Shown in pieces: positions 17,288-26,368 of a DNA stretch of 64,000 nucleotides. The stretch spans positions 62,001 to 126,000 of the forward strand of contig NZ_JABFMP010000018.1 of the NCBI RefSeq assembly GCF_013359595.1, written 5' to 3'. The notes under the pieces are model-generated. The model searched no databases. It saw only the letters and a program-made list of their open reading frames with translations, and was not told where the DNA came from. Each line of letters starts with the position of its first letter. Within the stretch, counting starts at the first letter, position 1. The position numbers and the translations under genes are program-made. Source of the stretch: Pseudomonas sp. C1C7 (GTDB lineage Bacteria > Pseudomonadota > Gammaproteobacteria > Pseudomonadales > Pseudomonadaceae).

Positions 17288-18736
17288 GTGACTCAGAAGC
17301 CCGACCAGTGTCTTGGTGAATGGATCGACCGTGAAGCACTCGCAGAAGCGATGATTCCGCTTATCGGTCAGCTCTACCGCAACAACAACGTGGTGAGCTC
17401 GATCTATGGCCGCAGCCTGATCAATCGTTCAGTCATCGCGATTCTCAAAGCTCACCGCTTTGCTCGTCACCGTCAGTCCGACGACACCGAACTGTCCGTC
17501 CACGAAACATTCCCGCTGCTCAAGGCGATGAGCGAGCTCAAGCTCGGCGCCGCTTCGGTAGATCTGGGCAAGCTGGCCTCCAAATTCAAGACCGAAGGCA
17601 ATGGCCGCACTGCCGAGCAGTTCGTCCGTGAAGAACTGGCCGACGTCGTGGGTCAGCAGAACGCCTCCGCTCGCAAAGGCACCGACGTTGTTCTTTACGG
17701 CTTCGGTCGTATCGGCCGTCTGCTGGCGCGCATCCTGATCGAGAAAACCGGTGGTGGCGACGGCCTGCGTCTGCGCGCCATCGTTGTCCGCAAGGGCTCC
17801 GAGAACGACCTGGTCAAGCGTGCCAGCCTGCTGCGCCGCGACTCGGTCCATGGTCCGTTCGATGGCACCATCACCATCGATGAAGCCAACAACACCATCA
17901 CCGCCAACGGCAACCTGATCCAGGTGATCTACGCCAAGAGCCCGGCCGAAGTCGACTACACCCAGTACGGCATCGAAAACGCTCTGATCGTCGACAACAC
18001 CGGTGTGTGGCGTGACGCCGACGGCCTGGGCCAACACCTGGCCTGCCCGGGCGCTGCCCGCGTGATCCTCACCGCACCTGGCAAGGGCGCGCTGAAGAAC
18101 ATCGTTCACGGCATCAACCACGGCGACATCAGCGCTGACGACAAGATCATCTCGGCCGCTTCCTGCACCACCAACGCCATCGTGCCGGTGCTCAAGGCAG
18201 TCAACGACCAGTACGGCATCGTCAACGGTCACGTCGAAACCGTTCACTCGTTCACCAACGACCAGAACCTGATCGACAACTTCCACAAGGGCAGCCGTCG
18301 TGGCCGCGCCGCGCCGCTGAACATGGTAATCACCGAGACCGGTGCCGCCACCGCAGCCGCCAAGGCACTGCCAGTGCTCAAGGGCAAGCTGACCGGCAAC
18401 GCGATTCGCGTACCTACGCCGAACGTGTCGATGGCCATCCTGAACCTGAACCTGGAAAAGGCCACCACCCGCGACGAAATCAACGAGTACCTGCGCCAGA
18501 TGGCCATGCACTCGGATCTGCACAAGCAGATCGACTACGTCAGCTCCCAGGAAGTGGTTTCCACCGACTTCGTTGGCTCGCGCCACGCTGGCGTCGTGGA
18601 TGCCGAAGCAACCATCACCCAGGATAACCGCGTCGTTCTGTACGTCTGGTACGACAACGAATTCGGTTACAGCTGCCAGGTGGTTCGCGTGATGGAAGAC
18701 ATGGCTGGTGTGAACCCGCCGTCGTTCCCGCGCTAA
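17288..18736 (+). CDS. gapB: Glyceraldehyde-3-phosphate dehydrogenase, long form (PA3001-type)
   Basis: 482 residues from GTG 17288, longer than a standard 330-residue GAPDH. An N-terminal helical extension of about 125 residues precedes the Rossmann domain (VLYGFGRIGRLLARIL). The catalytic cysteine motif is intact (SAASCTTNAIVPVLK), as are the substrate-site sequences TVHSFTNDQN and RRGRAAPLNMVITETGAA. It interconverts glyceraldehyde-3-phosphate and 1,3-bisphosphoglycerate; this paralogue is probably gluconeogenic, by family analogy. The start is uncertain: GTG 17288 has GGAAGG five bases upstream, while ATG 17273 would add MWKVP. The role of the N-terminal extension is unknown. Confidence 0.9.
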   Translation: MTQKPDQCLGEWIDREALAEAMIPLIGQLYRNNNVVSSIYGRSLINRSVIAILKAHRFARHRQSDDTELSVHETFPLLKAMSELKLGAASVDLGKLASKFKTEGNGRTAEQFVREELADVVGQQNASARKGTDVVLYGFGRIGRLLARILIEKTGGGDGLRLRAIVVRKGSENDLVKRASLLRRDSVHGPFDGTITIDEANNTITANGNLIQVIYAKSPAEVDYTQYGIENALIVDNTGVWRDADGLGQHLACPGAARVILTAPGKGALKNIVHGINHGDISADDKIISAASCTTNAIVPVLKAVNDQYGIVNGHVETVHSFTNDQNLIDNFHKGSRRGRAAPLNMVITETGAATAAAKALPVLKGKLTGNAIRVPTPNVSMAILNLNLEKATTRDEINEYLRQMAMHSDLHKQIDYVSSQEVVSTDFVGSRHAGVVDAEATITQDNRVVLYVWYDNEFGYSCQVVRVMEDMAGVNPPSFPR

Positions 18737-18754
18737 GCTTCAGCTGCCGAATGA

Positions 18755-18787
18755 AAACGCCCCGACTTGTTCGGGGCGTTTTTGTTT
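18755..18787 (+). terminator. Rho-independent terminator of gap
   Basis: The stem AACGCCCCGA / TCGGGGCGTT with a small loop is followed by a T-rich run, about 20 bases after the gap stop. Confidence 0.93.
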
Positions 18788-18796
18788 GTGAGATTC

Positions 18797-18896
18797 ACTG
18801 TGCGAGCTTGCTCGCGATGCACTCAAGAACACCGCGGGGCGTCAGGCATCCCTCGTCATCGTTGACGACCATCGCGAGCAGGCTCGCTCCCACAGT
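18797..18896. repeat. Paired REP element
   Basis: Inverted arms (ACTGTGCGAGCTTGCTCGCG at the left; CGCGAGCAGGCTCGCTCCCA at the right) flank a spacer of about 50 bases, between the gap terminator and apbE. Confidence 0.88.
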
Positions 18897-18946
18897 TGTA
18901 TTGCATAATGGCTGGCTTTGGTGGGGTGTCAGGAGGGGATTCGTTG

Positions 18947-19957
18947 ATGGGGCGATGGGGTATTCTCCTGGTGCTTGCGGGCGCGTTGTCCGCGTGCGGC
19001 AACGACGACGCCATGGAAAGCTTCGGCGGCCCGACCATGGGCAGCACCTATTCGATCAAGTACGTGCGTCACGCCGGTCTGCCCAAGCCCGCGCTGGTTC
19101 AGGTCGAAGTGGAAAAGATCCTGGCCGATGTCGACCGGCAACTCTCGACTTATCGCAGCGACTCCGATATCGAACGCTTCAACCAGCTGCCCGCCAACCG
19201 TTGTCAGCGGATGCCCGCGTCAATCCTCGAACTGGTCCGCGTCGGTGAGCAGCTGTCGGTGCAGAGCGACGGCTCGTTCGATCTCACGGTGGAGCCGCTG
19301 CTCAATCTCTGGGGTTTCGGTCCCCAGGCGCGCGAAGAAAAAGTCCCCACTGCCCAGGCGCTGGCAGAAACCCGGCAGCGCGTCGGCCATGCCCATCTGC
19401 GCATTGAGGGTGAGCAGTTGTGCAAGGACGCCGCCGTCGAAGTCGATTTCAACAGCATCGCCGCCGGCTACGCGGTCGATCAGATGGCAGCCAGGCTCGA
19501 AGCGCTGGGTATCCACAATTACCTGGCTGAAGCCACCGGCGAACTCAAGGCCGCAGGCAGAAAGCTCGACGGCTCGCCGTGGCGCATTGCCCTGGAAGAA
19601 CCGCGCGACGATCAACAGGTGGCCGAGCGTATTGTCACGATCAACGGCTACGGCCTGTCCACCTCCGGCGATTACCGCAATTACTTCAATCAGGACGGCC
19701 AGCGTTACTCCCACACCTTCGATGCCCGCACCGGTGCGCCGGTCTCGCACACCCTGGCGTCCGTTACGGTGATTCATCCTTCAGCGATGTTGGCCGATGG
19801 CCTGTCGACGCTGTTGCTGATTCTCGGCCCCGAGCGCGGTTGGGATTACGCGGAAAAACACGGTATCGGCGCATTTTTTGTGATTCGTGCCGATACAGGT
19901 TTCGTCACACGAACCAGTCACGCTTTCGAGCGCCTCGCCGGCGGCAAAACCGAGTGA
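18947..19957 (+). CDS. apbE: FAD:protein FMN transferase, ApbE lipoprotein
   Basis: 336 residues. It covalently attaches FMN from FAD to threonine in target flavoproteins at the periplasmic face. A lipoprotein signal (LLVLAGALSAC, lipobox Cys about residue 17) is followed by the ApbE start motif PTMGSTYSIKY. Later motifs are DLTVEPLLNLWGFG, VDFNSIAAGYAVDQ, STSGDYRNYF and the metal-binding DARTGAPVSHTLASVTV with LADGLST. ATG 18947 follows AGGAGGGG at good spacing. In P. aeruginosa I recall ApbE encoded at the end of the nqrA-F operon next to sth. Here apbE stands directly after gap with no nqr genes. Confidence 0.93.
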   Translation: MGRWGILLVLAGALSACGNDDAMESFGGPTMGSTYSIKYVRHAGLPKPALVQVEVEKILADVDRQLSTYRSDSDIERFNQLPANRCQRMPASILELVRVGEQLSVQSDGSFDLTVEPLLNLWGFGPQAREEKVPTAQALAETRQRVGHAHLRIEGEQLCKDAAVEVDFNSIAAGYAVDQMAARLEALGIHNYLAEATGELKAAGRKLDGSPWRIALEEPRDDQQVAERIVTINGYGLSTSGDYRNYFNQDGQRYSHTFDARTGAPVSHTLASVTVIHPSAMLADGLSTLLLILGPERGWDYAEKHGIGAFFVIRADTGFVTRTSHAFERLAGGKTE

Positions 19958-20164
19958 TTCGGGTGATTCGAGCATCGAAGGCTGGCGTTGTTGTGCAGGC
20001 AAAACTAGCCTACGACGCGACCAAGGGTTAATGTGCGCGGCGTTGACGCTTCTATAGACTGTGTCCGGGTTCTGTATTGGCCCCAAATTGTTCCTTCACG
20101 CCACTGACTGGCGTGATTTAGCCGCAGGTGCCGATGGCGCCGCGGCCTGTTCTGAGGAGTACGC

Positions 20165-21559
20165 ATGGCTGTCTACAACTACGACGTGGTGGTGCTGGGT
20201 TCCGGTCCGGCGGGAGAAGGCGCGGCAATGAACGCCGCCAAGGCAGGGCGCAAGGTGGCGATGGTCGATAGCCGTCGCCAGGTCGGCGGCAACTGCACCC
20301 ACCTGGGTACCATCCCGTCCAAGGCCCTGCGTCACTCGGTCCGGCAGATCATGCAGTTCAACACCAACCCGATGTTCCGGGCCATTGGTGAGCCGCGCTG
20401 GTTCTCGTTCCCGGACGTGCTCAAAAGCGCCGAGAAAGTCATCTCCAAACAAGTCGCCTCGCGCACCGGCTACTACGCCCGCAACCGCGTCGACGTGTTC
20501 TTCGGCACCGGCAGCTTCGCCGACGAGCAAACCATCGAAGTGGTCTGCGCCAACGGCGTGGTCGAGAAGCTGGTGGCCAAGCACATCATCATCGCCACCG
20601 GTTCGCGCCCGTACCGTCCGGCCGACATCGATTTCCACCACCCGCGTATCTACGATAGCGACACCATCCTCAGCCTGGGCCACACCCCGCGCAAACTGAT
20701 CGTCTACGGCGCCGGTGTGATCGGTTGCGAATACGCCTCGATCTTCAGCGGTCTGGGGGTTCTGGTCGAACTGGTGGACAACCGCGGTCAGTTGCTGAGC
20801 TTCCTCGACTCGGAAATTTCCCAGGCGCTGAGCTATCACTTCAGCAACAACAACATCACCGTTCGCCACAACGAAGAGTACGACCGCGTCGAAGGCGTGG
20901 ACAACGGCGTGATCCTGCACCTCAAGTCCGGCAAGAAGATCAAGGCCGACGCCTTGCTCTGGTGCAACGGCCGTACCGGCAACACCGATCAGCTGGGTCT
21001 GGAAAACATCGGCGTGAAGGTCAACAGCCGTGGCCAGATCGAAGTCGACGAAAACTACCGTACCGGCATCCAGAACATCTACGGCGCGGGCGACGTGATC
21101 GGCTGGCCAAGCCTGGCCAGTGCCGCCCACGACCAGGGCCGTTCGGCCGCTGGCAGCATCGTCGATAACGGCAGCTGGCGTTTTGTGAATGACGTGCCGA
21201 CCGGCATCTACACCATTCCGGAGATCAGCTCGATCGGCAAGAACGAGCAGGAACTGACCCAGGCCAAGGTGCCGTACGAAGTGGGCAAGGCCTTCTTCAA
21301 AAGCATGGCGCGCGCGCAGATCGCCGGCGAGCCGCAAGGCATGCTGAAGATCCTGTTCCACCGCGAAACCCTGGAAGTGCTGGGCGTGCACTGCTTCGGC
21401 TACCAGGCTTCGGAGATCGTGCACATCGGCCAGGCGATCATGAACCAGCCGGGCGAGCTCAACACCCTGAAGTATTTCGTCAACACCACGTTCAACTACC
21501 CGACCATGGCCGAAGCCTATCGGGTAGCGGCGTACGACGGCCTCAACCGGCTTTTTTGA
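20165..21559 (+). CDS. sthA: Soluble pyridine nucleotide transhydrogenase
   Basis: 464 residues, normal for SthA. It is a cytoplasmic flavoprotein that transfers hydride between NADPH and NAD+. The FAD-binding GSGPAGEGAAM motif lies near the N-terminus. The pseudo-redox site reads GGNCTHLGTIPSKAL, where the second cysteine of disulfide reductases is replaced by Thr, diagnostic of SthA. The NAD(P) motif GAGVIGCEYASIF and the dimerisation domain C-terminus are intact. It converges with the phosphodiesterase gene. Confidence 0.98.
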   Translation: MAVYNYDVVVLGSGPAGEGAAMNAAKAGRKVAMVDSRRQVGGNCTHLGTIPSKALRHSVRQIMQFNTNPMFRAIGEPRWFSFPDVLKSAEKVISKQVASRTGYYARNRVDVFFGTGSFADEQTIEVVCANGVVEKLVAKHIIIATGSRPYRPADIDFHHPRIYDSDTILSLGHTPRKLIVYGAGVIGCEYASIFSGLGVLVELVDNRGQLLSFLDSEISQALSYHFSNNNITVRHNEEYDRVEGVDNGVILHLKSGKKIKADALLWCNGRTGNTDQLGLENIGVKVNSRGQIEVDENYRTGIQNIYGAGDVIGWPSLASAAHDQGRSAAGSIVDNGSWRFVNDVPTGIYTIPEISSIGKNEQELTQAKVPYEVGKAFFKSMARAQIAGEPQGMLKILFHRETLEVLGVHCFGYQASEIVHIGQAIMNQPGELNTLKYFVNTTFNYPTMAEAYRVAAYDGLNRLF

Positions 21560-21565
21560 GCGGCT

Positions 21566-21590
21566 CCGGCCGGTGGCCTGAGCCGGCCGG
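21566..21590. terminator. Hairpin between convergent sthA and phosphodiesterase gene
   Basis: A perfect 8-bp G+C stem, CCGGCCGG at 21566-21573 and again at 21583-21590 (self-complementary), with a nine-base loop, sits in the 42-base gap between two converging genes. No T-run follows. Confidence 0.5.
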
Positions 21591-21601
21591 GGAGACCGAT
21601 T

Positions 21602-22324
21602 TCAGCAATTCTCGAGCGTGGCAGTGGCCAAACCGGGAAAGTCTGTAATCAGGCTGTCAACGCCGAAGTCGGCGAGTCTGCGCATCAGCGCAGGCTCGTT
21701 GACGGTCCACACTGACACATGCAGCCCCTGACGCTGCGCCTTCTGCAGGCGTTCCGGCGTGCACAGGGTCCAATTCAGCGCCAGAATCTCGCAGCCATAG
21801 CTTGCCGCGACCTTCAACGGGTCGAGCCAGGCGTATTCGGCCACCAGTCCGCGGGACACATCCGGCACCAGCTCCAGCGCGGCTTTGAGCACTTCCCGGG
21901 AACTCGAGGTGATCGTCACCTTGTCCAGCAGGCCGTGGCGTTGCGCCATTTCACGAATCGCCAGCACAGTGGTCGCCGCGCGGGTGCGTGAAGCGCTCTT
22001 GACCTCCAGTTGCCAGTGCTCGAAATCGCATTTCTCGAACAACTCTTCCAGCGTCGGGATCGGGCAGGGCTTGATCCAGCCGGGGCCGCCCTTGCGCGCG
22101 TCGTAGGTCTTGAGTTCCGCCGCGGTGTGCTCCACGACCTTGCCACGCCGGTCGGTGGTGCGCTTGAGCGTCGGGTCGTGGATGACCATCAGCTCGCCAT
22201 CCATGGACAGGTGCAGGTCCAGTTCGCAGCGGCGTACGCCGTGCTTGAGACATTCCTGAAAGCTGGTCAGGGTGTTTTCCGGTGCTTCGCCCTTGGCGCC
22301 GCGATGGCCGTAGATGAGGGTCAC
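21602..22324 (-). CDS. Glycerophosphodiester phosphodiesterase family protein
   Basis: 240 residues, a compact GDPD TIM barrel without a signal peptide, hence cytoplasmic (UgpQ-like rather than periplasmic GlpQ). The catalytic motifs are intact: HRGAKGEAPENTL (His and Glu), CELDLHLSMDGELMVIHDP (Glu/Asp metal ligands and second His) and the C-terminal VWTVNEP. It likely hydrolyses glycerophosphodiesters to glycerol-3-phosphate. It follows the PilZ gene by 14 bases on the same strand. Confidence 0.9.
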   Translation of the reverse strand: MTLIYGHRGAKGEAPENTLTSFQECLKHGVRRCELDLHLSMDGELMVIHDPTLKRTTDRRGKVVEHTAAELKTYDARKGGPGWIKPCPIPTLEELFEKCDFEHWQLEVKSASRTRAATTVLAIREMAQRHGLLDKVTITSSSREVLKAALELVPDVSRGLVAEYAWLDPLKVAASYGCEILALNWTLCTPERLQKAQRQGLHVSVWTVNEPALMRRLADFGVDSLITDFPGLATATLENC

Positions 22325-22338
22325 GGTTCTTCCTTAAT

Positions 22339-22920
22339 TTAAATGCCTGAGTCGAGTTGTTCGCGGGCCAGACGTCGTTCCTGGGCCTGCTTTTGCAAGA
22401 TGTGACGGGCGAGCAGTTGGCGCTGGGCATCGGTCAGGTGCTCGAACTCGGTGCCGACGTCGTAACCCTCGCCCTTGCGGTCGCAGTGGATGACGCGGGC
22501 GCGCAGCAACAGGCCAAGTGCCTGGGGCATCAGCACCAGCTTGACCGACAGGCGTGCGTCGGTCGCAATCGGGGTCCGGTGCCGGAACTCGAGGCCGCCC
22601 TCGGAAATGACCACCGGCTGCGGCTCGCCGATCTGGCCAAGCACGGTGATGGCGATCACCTGGCTGAGCAGATCGATGCGTTTGTTCTGGGATTTGAGAA
22701 AGGCAGCGAGGTTGCGGTCGCGTTCGCTGATCTGGCGCAACAGGTGTTGCGACTCGAATTCGCTCAGGTGCAATTCGCTGAGCAGGTTGAAGAGTGGGGA
22801 AGCATCTTGCAACACTTCCTGGCCTGTGGCCTCGGCGGCGGACAGGGGCCGAATTTCCAGTGCGATCATGTCCTCGATACGGTAGTATTCGCGGCGATCT
22901 TCTTCATCTAATGTCGACAT
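22339..22920 (-). CDS. PilZ domain-containing protein
   Basis: 193 residues. The N-terminus carries an RREYYRIED stretch matching the RxxxR half of the PilZ c-di-GMP motif. The second half appears as VISEGGLEFRH, lacking the usual Asp/Asn of (D/N)xSxxG, so c-di-GMP binding is uncertain. The region between is helical. It is the first gene of a two-gene minus-strand unit with the phosphodiesterase, and divergent from lolC. Confidence 0.75.
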   Translation of the reverse strand: MSTLDEEDRREYYRIEDMIALEIRPLSAAEATGQEVLQDASPLFNLLSELHLSEFESQHLLRQISERDRNLAAFLKSQNKRIDLLSQVIAITVLGQIGEPQPVVISEGGLEFRHRTPIATDARLSVKLVLMPQALGLLLRARVIHCDRKGEGYDVGTEFEHLTDAQRQLLARHILQKQAQERRLAREQLDSGI

Positions 22921-23014
22921 GGCGAACCCATGGTAGCGGCGGTGGTCTGAGTGTAAAGCTGGTTATCGACCCCCGCCACAAGGACGTTCCTTTTCCCTCC
23001 GAACAAGCCCCGAC

Positions 23015-24265
23015 ATGTTCAGACCTCTCTTCGTATTTATCGGCACGCGTTACACCCGTGCAAAGCGTCGCAACCATTTCGTGTCATTCATTTCCCTGAC
23101 TTCGATGATTGGGCTCGCCCTGGGCGTGGTCGTGATGATCGTGGTGCTATCGGTGATGAACGGCTTCGATCATGAGATGCGCACCCGCGTACTGGGCATG
23201 GTGCCCCACGCGACCATCGAGTCCACCGAGCCGATCAGCGACTGGCAAGGTCTGGCGACCAAGGTCAAGCAGAATCCGCAGGTCACGGCCGTGGCGCCGT
23301 TTACGCAAATGCAGGGTTTGCTGACCAACAACGGCAAGGTTTCCAAGGTCCTGCTCAACGCCATCGATCCGGCGCTGGAGCGCCAGGTTTCAATCATCGA
23401 TAACTTCATGCAGCAGGGCAAACTCGACGACCTCAAGCCCGGCGAATTCGGCATCGTCATCGGTGACAAGGCGGCGGCCAAGCTCGGTGCGGCCATCGGC
23501 GACAAGCTGACCTTCGTCGCGCCGGAAGTCACCGTGACCCCGGCCGGGATGTTCCCGCGCATGAAGCGCTTCACCGTGGTCGGCATCTTCCATGTCGGGG
23601 CCGGGGAAATCGACGGCTACCTGGGCATCACCAATCTTCAGGACCTGGCGCGCCTGCATCGCTGGAAGCCGGATCAGGTCCAGGGCATTCGCCTGAAGTT
23701 CGACGATCTGTTCCAGGCACCGCGCACCGCGTGGAACATCGCCCGAGAACTGGGCGAAGATCATTACTACGCCCGCGACTGGACCCGTACCCACGGCAAC
23801 CTGTATCAGGCGATCCGCATGGAAAAAGCCATGATCGGCCTGCTGTTGCTGCTGATCGTCGCAGTCGCCGCGTTCAACATCATTTCCACGCTGGTGATGG
23901 TGGTCAATGACAAGAAGAGCGACATCGCGATCCTGCGTACCCTCGGCGCTACGCCCGGCACCATCATGCGTACCTTCATGGTCCAGGGCACGGTCATCGG
24001 CGTGGTCGGTACCGCCATCGGCGCGGTGCTCGGGATCTTCGCCGCGCTGAATGTCAGCGCCGCGATCTCGGCGCTCGAAGGCCTGATCGGGCACAAGTTC
24101 CTCAACGCCGACGTGTACTTCATCGATTACCTGCCCTCGCAGGTGCAGAGCCAGGACGTGGTCATGGTCTGCTCCGCGGCGTTGGTCCTGAGTTTCCTCG
24201 CCACCCTGTATCCAGCCTGGCGTGCCGCGCGCACCCAGCCGGCGGAGGCGCTACGTTATGAGTGA
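23015..24265 (+). CDS. lolC: Lipoprotein-releasing ABC transporter permease LolC
   Basis: 416 residues. It has four membrane segments (one near residues 25-48, three in the C-terminal third) around a large periplasmic MacB-like domain. It extracts outer-membrane lipoproteins from the inner membrane for LolA together with LolD and LolE. The start MFRPLFVFIGTRYTRAKRRN is family-typical. It is strongly similar along its length to LolE at 25024, so the two are paralogues. Its stop overlaps the lolD start. Confidence 0.95.
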   Translation: MFRPLFVFIGTRYTRAKRRNHFVSFISLTSMIGLALGVVVMIVVLSVMNGFDHEMRTRVLGMVPHATIESTEPISDWQGLATKVKQNPQVTAVAPFTQMQGLLTNNGKVSKVLLNAIDPALERQVSIIDNFMQQGKLDDLKPGEFGIVIGDKAAAKLGAAIGDKLTFVAPEVTVTPAGMFPRMKRFTVVGIFHVGAGEIDGYLGITNLQDLARLHRWKPDQVQGIRLKFDDLFQAPRTAWNIARELGEDHYYARDWTRTHGNLYQAIRMEKAMIGLLLLLIVAVAAFNIISTLVMVVNDKKSDIAILRTLGATPGTIMRTFMVQGTVIGVVGTAIGAVLGIFAALNVSAAISALEGLIGHKFLNADVYFIDYLPSQVQSQDVVMVCSAALVLSFLATLYPAWRAARTQPAEALRYE

Positions 24266-24956
24266 GTCGCGCATGAGTGATAAAGCAATCCTGAGTTGCC
24301 GCAACCTGGGCAAATCCTACGAGGAGGGCCCGGAGTCGGTGGAGGTGCTGGCCGGTCTGCAGCTGGAGCTGCACCCGGGCGAGCGTGTGGCGATCATCGG
24401 TAAGTCGGGCTCGGGCAAAAGTACCTTGCTCAACCTGCTCGGCGGCCTCGATACGCCGACCAAGGGCAGCGTCTGGCTCGACGGTGAAGAACTGTCTGCC
24501 CTGAGCGAGAAGAAGCGTGGCCTGCTGCGTAACCGCGCGCTGGGCTTCGTTTATCAGTTCCACCACTTGCTGCCCGAGTTCACCGCGCTGGAAAACGTCT
24601 GCATGCCGCTGCTGATCGGCAAGACTGCAATCCCCGAAGCGCGCCAGCGTGCGACCGCGTTGCTGGAGCGGGTAGGGCTGGGCCATCGCCTGGAGCACAA
24701 GCCGGCTGAATTGTCCGGTGGCGAACGTCAGCGCGTGGCCATCGCCCGTGCGCTGGTGAACAAGCCAGGGCTGGTGATGCTCGACGAGCCGACCGGTAAC
24801 CTCGACCTGCACACGGCCGAGGGCATCCAGGAATTGATGCTGGAACTCAGCACATCGATGCGCACGGCGTTCCTGGTCGTGACCCACGACATGAACCTGG
24901 CTCGCCAGATGGACCGCGTCCTGCATCTGCAGGAAGGTCGCCTGACGCCTATCTGA
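24258..24956 (+). CDS. lolD: Lipoprotein-releasing ABC transporter ATP-binding protein LolD
   Basis: 232 residues from ATG 24258. It powers lipoprotein release by LolC/LolE. Walker A IIGKSGSGKST, signature LSGGERQRVAIARAL, Walker B LVMLDEPTGNLD and the switch His in VVTHDMNLA are intact. ATG 24258 overlaps the lolC stop and has GGAGG nine bases upstream. The second in-frame ATG 24273 gives the 227-residue length I recall for other pseudomonads and is also possible. Confidence 0.95.
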   Translation: MSESRMSDKAILSCRNLGKSYEEGPESVEVLAGLQLELHPGERVAIIGKSGSGKSTLLNLLGGLDTPTKGSVWLDGEELSALSEKKRGLLRNRALGFVYQFHHLLPEFTALENVCMPLLIGKTAIPEARQRATALLERVGLGHRLEHKPAELSGGERQRVAIARALVNKPGLVMLDEPTGNLDLHTAEGIQELMLELSTSMRTAFLVVTHDMNLARQMDRVLHLQEGRLTPI

Positions 24957-24965
24957 CTGGTCGAA

Positions 24966-25003
24966 ACCCGACGTGACTGAACAGTGCGTCGGGTCTTTTT
25001 GTT
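24966..25003 (+). terminator. Terminator-like hairpin between lolD and lolE
   Basis: An ACCCGACG / CGTCGGGT stem with a 14-base loop is followed by five Ts. It sits 9 bases after the lolD stop and 20 bases before the lolE start, so lolE may be attenuated relative to lolCD. Confidence 0.7.
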
Positions 25004-25023
25004 TCTATACGGTGCCCCAGCGA

Positions 25024-26268
25024 ATGTTCAGACCGTTATCGATCTTTATCGGCACGCGCTATACCCGCGCCAAGCGCCGCAATCGCTTCGTTTCCTTCAT
25101 ATCGATGACCTCGATGATCGGCCTCGCCCTGGGCGTGCTGGCGATGATCGTGGTGTTGTCGGTGATGAACGGCTTCCAGCGCGAAATGAGCTCGCGCATC
25201 CTCGGCATGGTGCCCCACGCGACCATCGTCGGCGTCAACCCGATCGATGACTGGCAACCGGTGGCGGCGGCCGCGATGAAGAACCCGCAAGTGACCGCGG
25301 CGGTGCCGTTCACCGAAATGGAAGGCATGCTTTCCTACAAGGGCACGATGCAGCCGATCCAGGTCAGCGGTGTCGACCCGGCGCTGGAAGGTCAGGTGTC
25401 CATCGTTGCCAAACACATCGTCCAGGGGCGTCTGGATGCCTTGAAGCCGGGTGAGTTCGGTGTGGTGATCGGTGAAATCACCGCGCGCCGCTTCCGCCTC
25501 AACGTCGGCGACAAGATCACCCTGATCGTGCCGGAAGTCAGCACCGCGCCGGGGGGCATCACCCCGCGCATGCAGCGCTTGAACGTGGTCGGCGTGTTCA
25601 AGGTCGGTGCCGAGCTGGATGGCTCGATGGCACTGATCAACGTCGCCGACGCCGCGCAGATGCAGCACTGGGAGCCGAATCAGGTGCAGAGCGTGCGCCT
25701 GGCGGTGAAGGACCTGTACGCGGCGCCGCAAGTGTCGAGCACCATCGCCACGGGCCTGGGCGAGGCGTACAAGGCTGACGACTGGACCCACACCCAGGGC
25801 AGCCTGTTCAGCGCGATGAAAATGGAAAAGACCATGATCGGCCTGTTGTTGCTGCTGATCGTGGCAGTGGCGGCGTTCAACATCATCGCGACCCTGATCA
25901 TGGTGGTGAACGACAAGGGCGCGGACATCGCGATCCTGCGCACCATCGGCGCCACGCCACGGCAGATCATGGCGATCTTCATGGTCCAGGGCACGGTGAT
26001 CGGGATCGTCGGCACGCTGATTGGCGGCATCCTCGGGGTGATTGCGGCGTTGAACGTGAGCGAGATGGTGGGCTGGGTCGAGCGGGTTACCGGTCAGCAC
26101 ATCTTCAGTTCCGATGTGTATTTCGTCAGCAATCTGCCTTCCGAGTTGCAGGGTGGGGATGTGGCTTTGATCTGTACGGCGGGGTTTGTGATGAGCTTTT
26201 TGGCCACGGTTTATCCGGCGTGGCGGGCGGCGAAGGTCGAGCCGGCGCATGCGTTGCGGTATTCGTAA
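25024..26268 (+). CDS. lolE: Lipoprotein-releasing ABC transporter permease LolE
   Basis: 414 residues, with the same four-segment MacB-like architecture as LolC. The N-terminus MFRPLSIFIGTRYTRAKRRN is nearly identical to that of LolC. It completes the LolCDE complex of the inner membrane. I chose ATG 25024 over an upstream frame from 24973, because that extension overlaps the lolD-lolE hairpin and has no family similarity. No strong Shine-Dalgarno is visible before 25024 (CCCCAGCGA). Confidence 0.94.
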   Translation: MFRPLSIFIGTRYTRAKRRNRFVSFISMTSMIGLALGVLAMIVVLSVMNGFQREMSSRILGMVPHATIVGVNPIDDWQPVAAAAMKNPQVTAAVPFTEMEGMLSYKGTMQPIQVSGVDPALEGQVSIVAKHIVQGRLDALKPGEFGVVIGEITARRFRLNVGDKITLIVPEVSTAPGGITPRMQRLNVVGVFKVGAELDGSMALINVADAAQMQHWEPNQVQSVRLAVKDLYAAPQVSSTIATGLGEAYKADDWTHTQGSLFSAMKMEKTMIGLLLLLIVAVAAFNIIATLIMVVNDKGADIAILRTIGATPRQIMAIFMVQGTVIGIVGTLIGGILGVIAALNVSEMVGWVERVTGQHIFSSDVYFVSNLPSELQGGDVALICTAGFVMSFLATVYPAWRAAKVEPAHALRYS

Positions 26269-26282
26269 TCTCTGAAATCGCC

Positions 26283-26349
26283 TTCGCGGGCAAGCCTCGC
26301 TCCTACAGCACTCACACAAAACACTGTAGGAGCGAGGCTTGCCCGCGAA
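26283..26349. repeat. Paired REP element
   Basis: Near-perfect inverted arms (TTCGCGGGCAAGCCTCGCTC and complement) around a short spacer lie between convergent lolE and the sensor kinase gene. The element may also act as a bidirectional terminator. Confidence 0.9.
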
Positions 26350-26368
26350 AGGGCCGGTCCTGCTGGCC

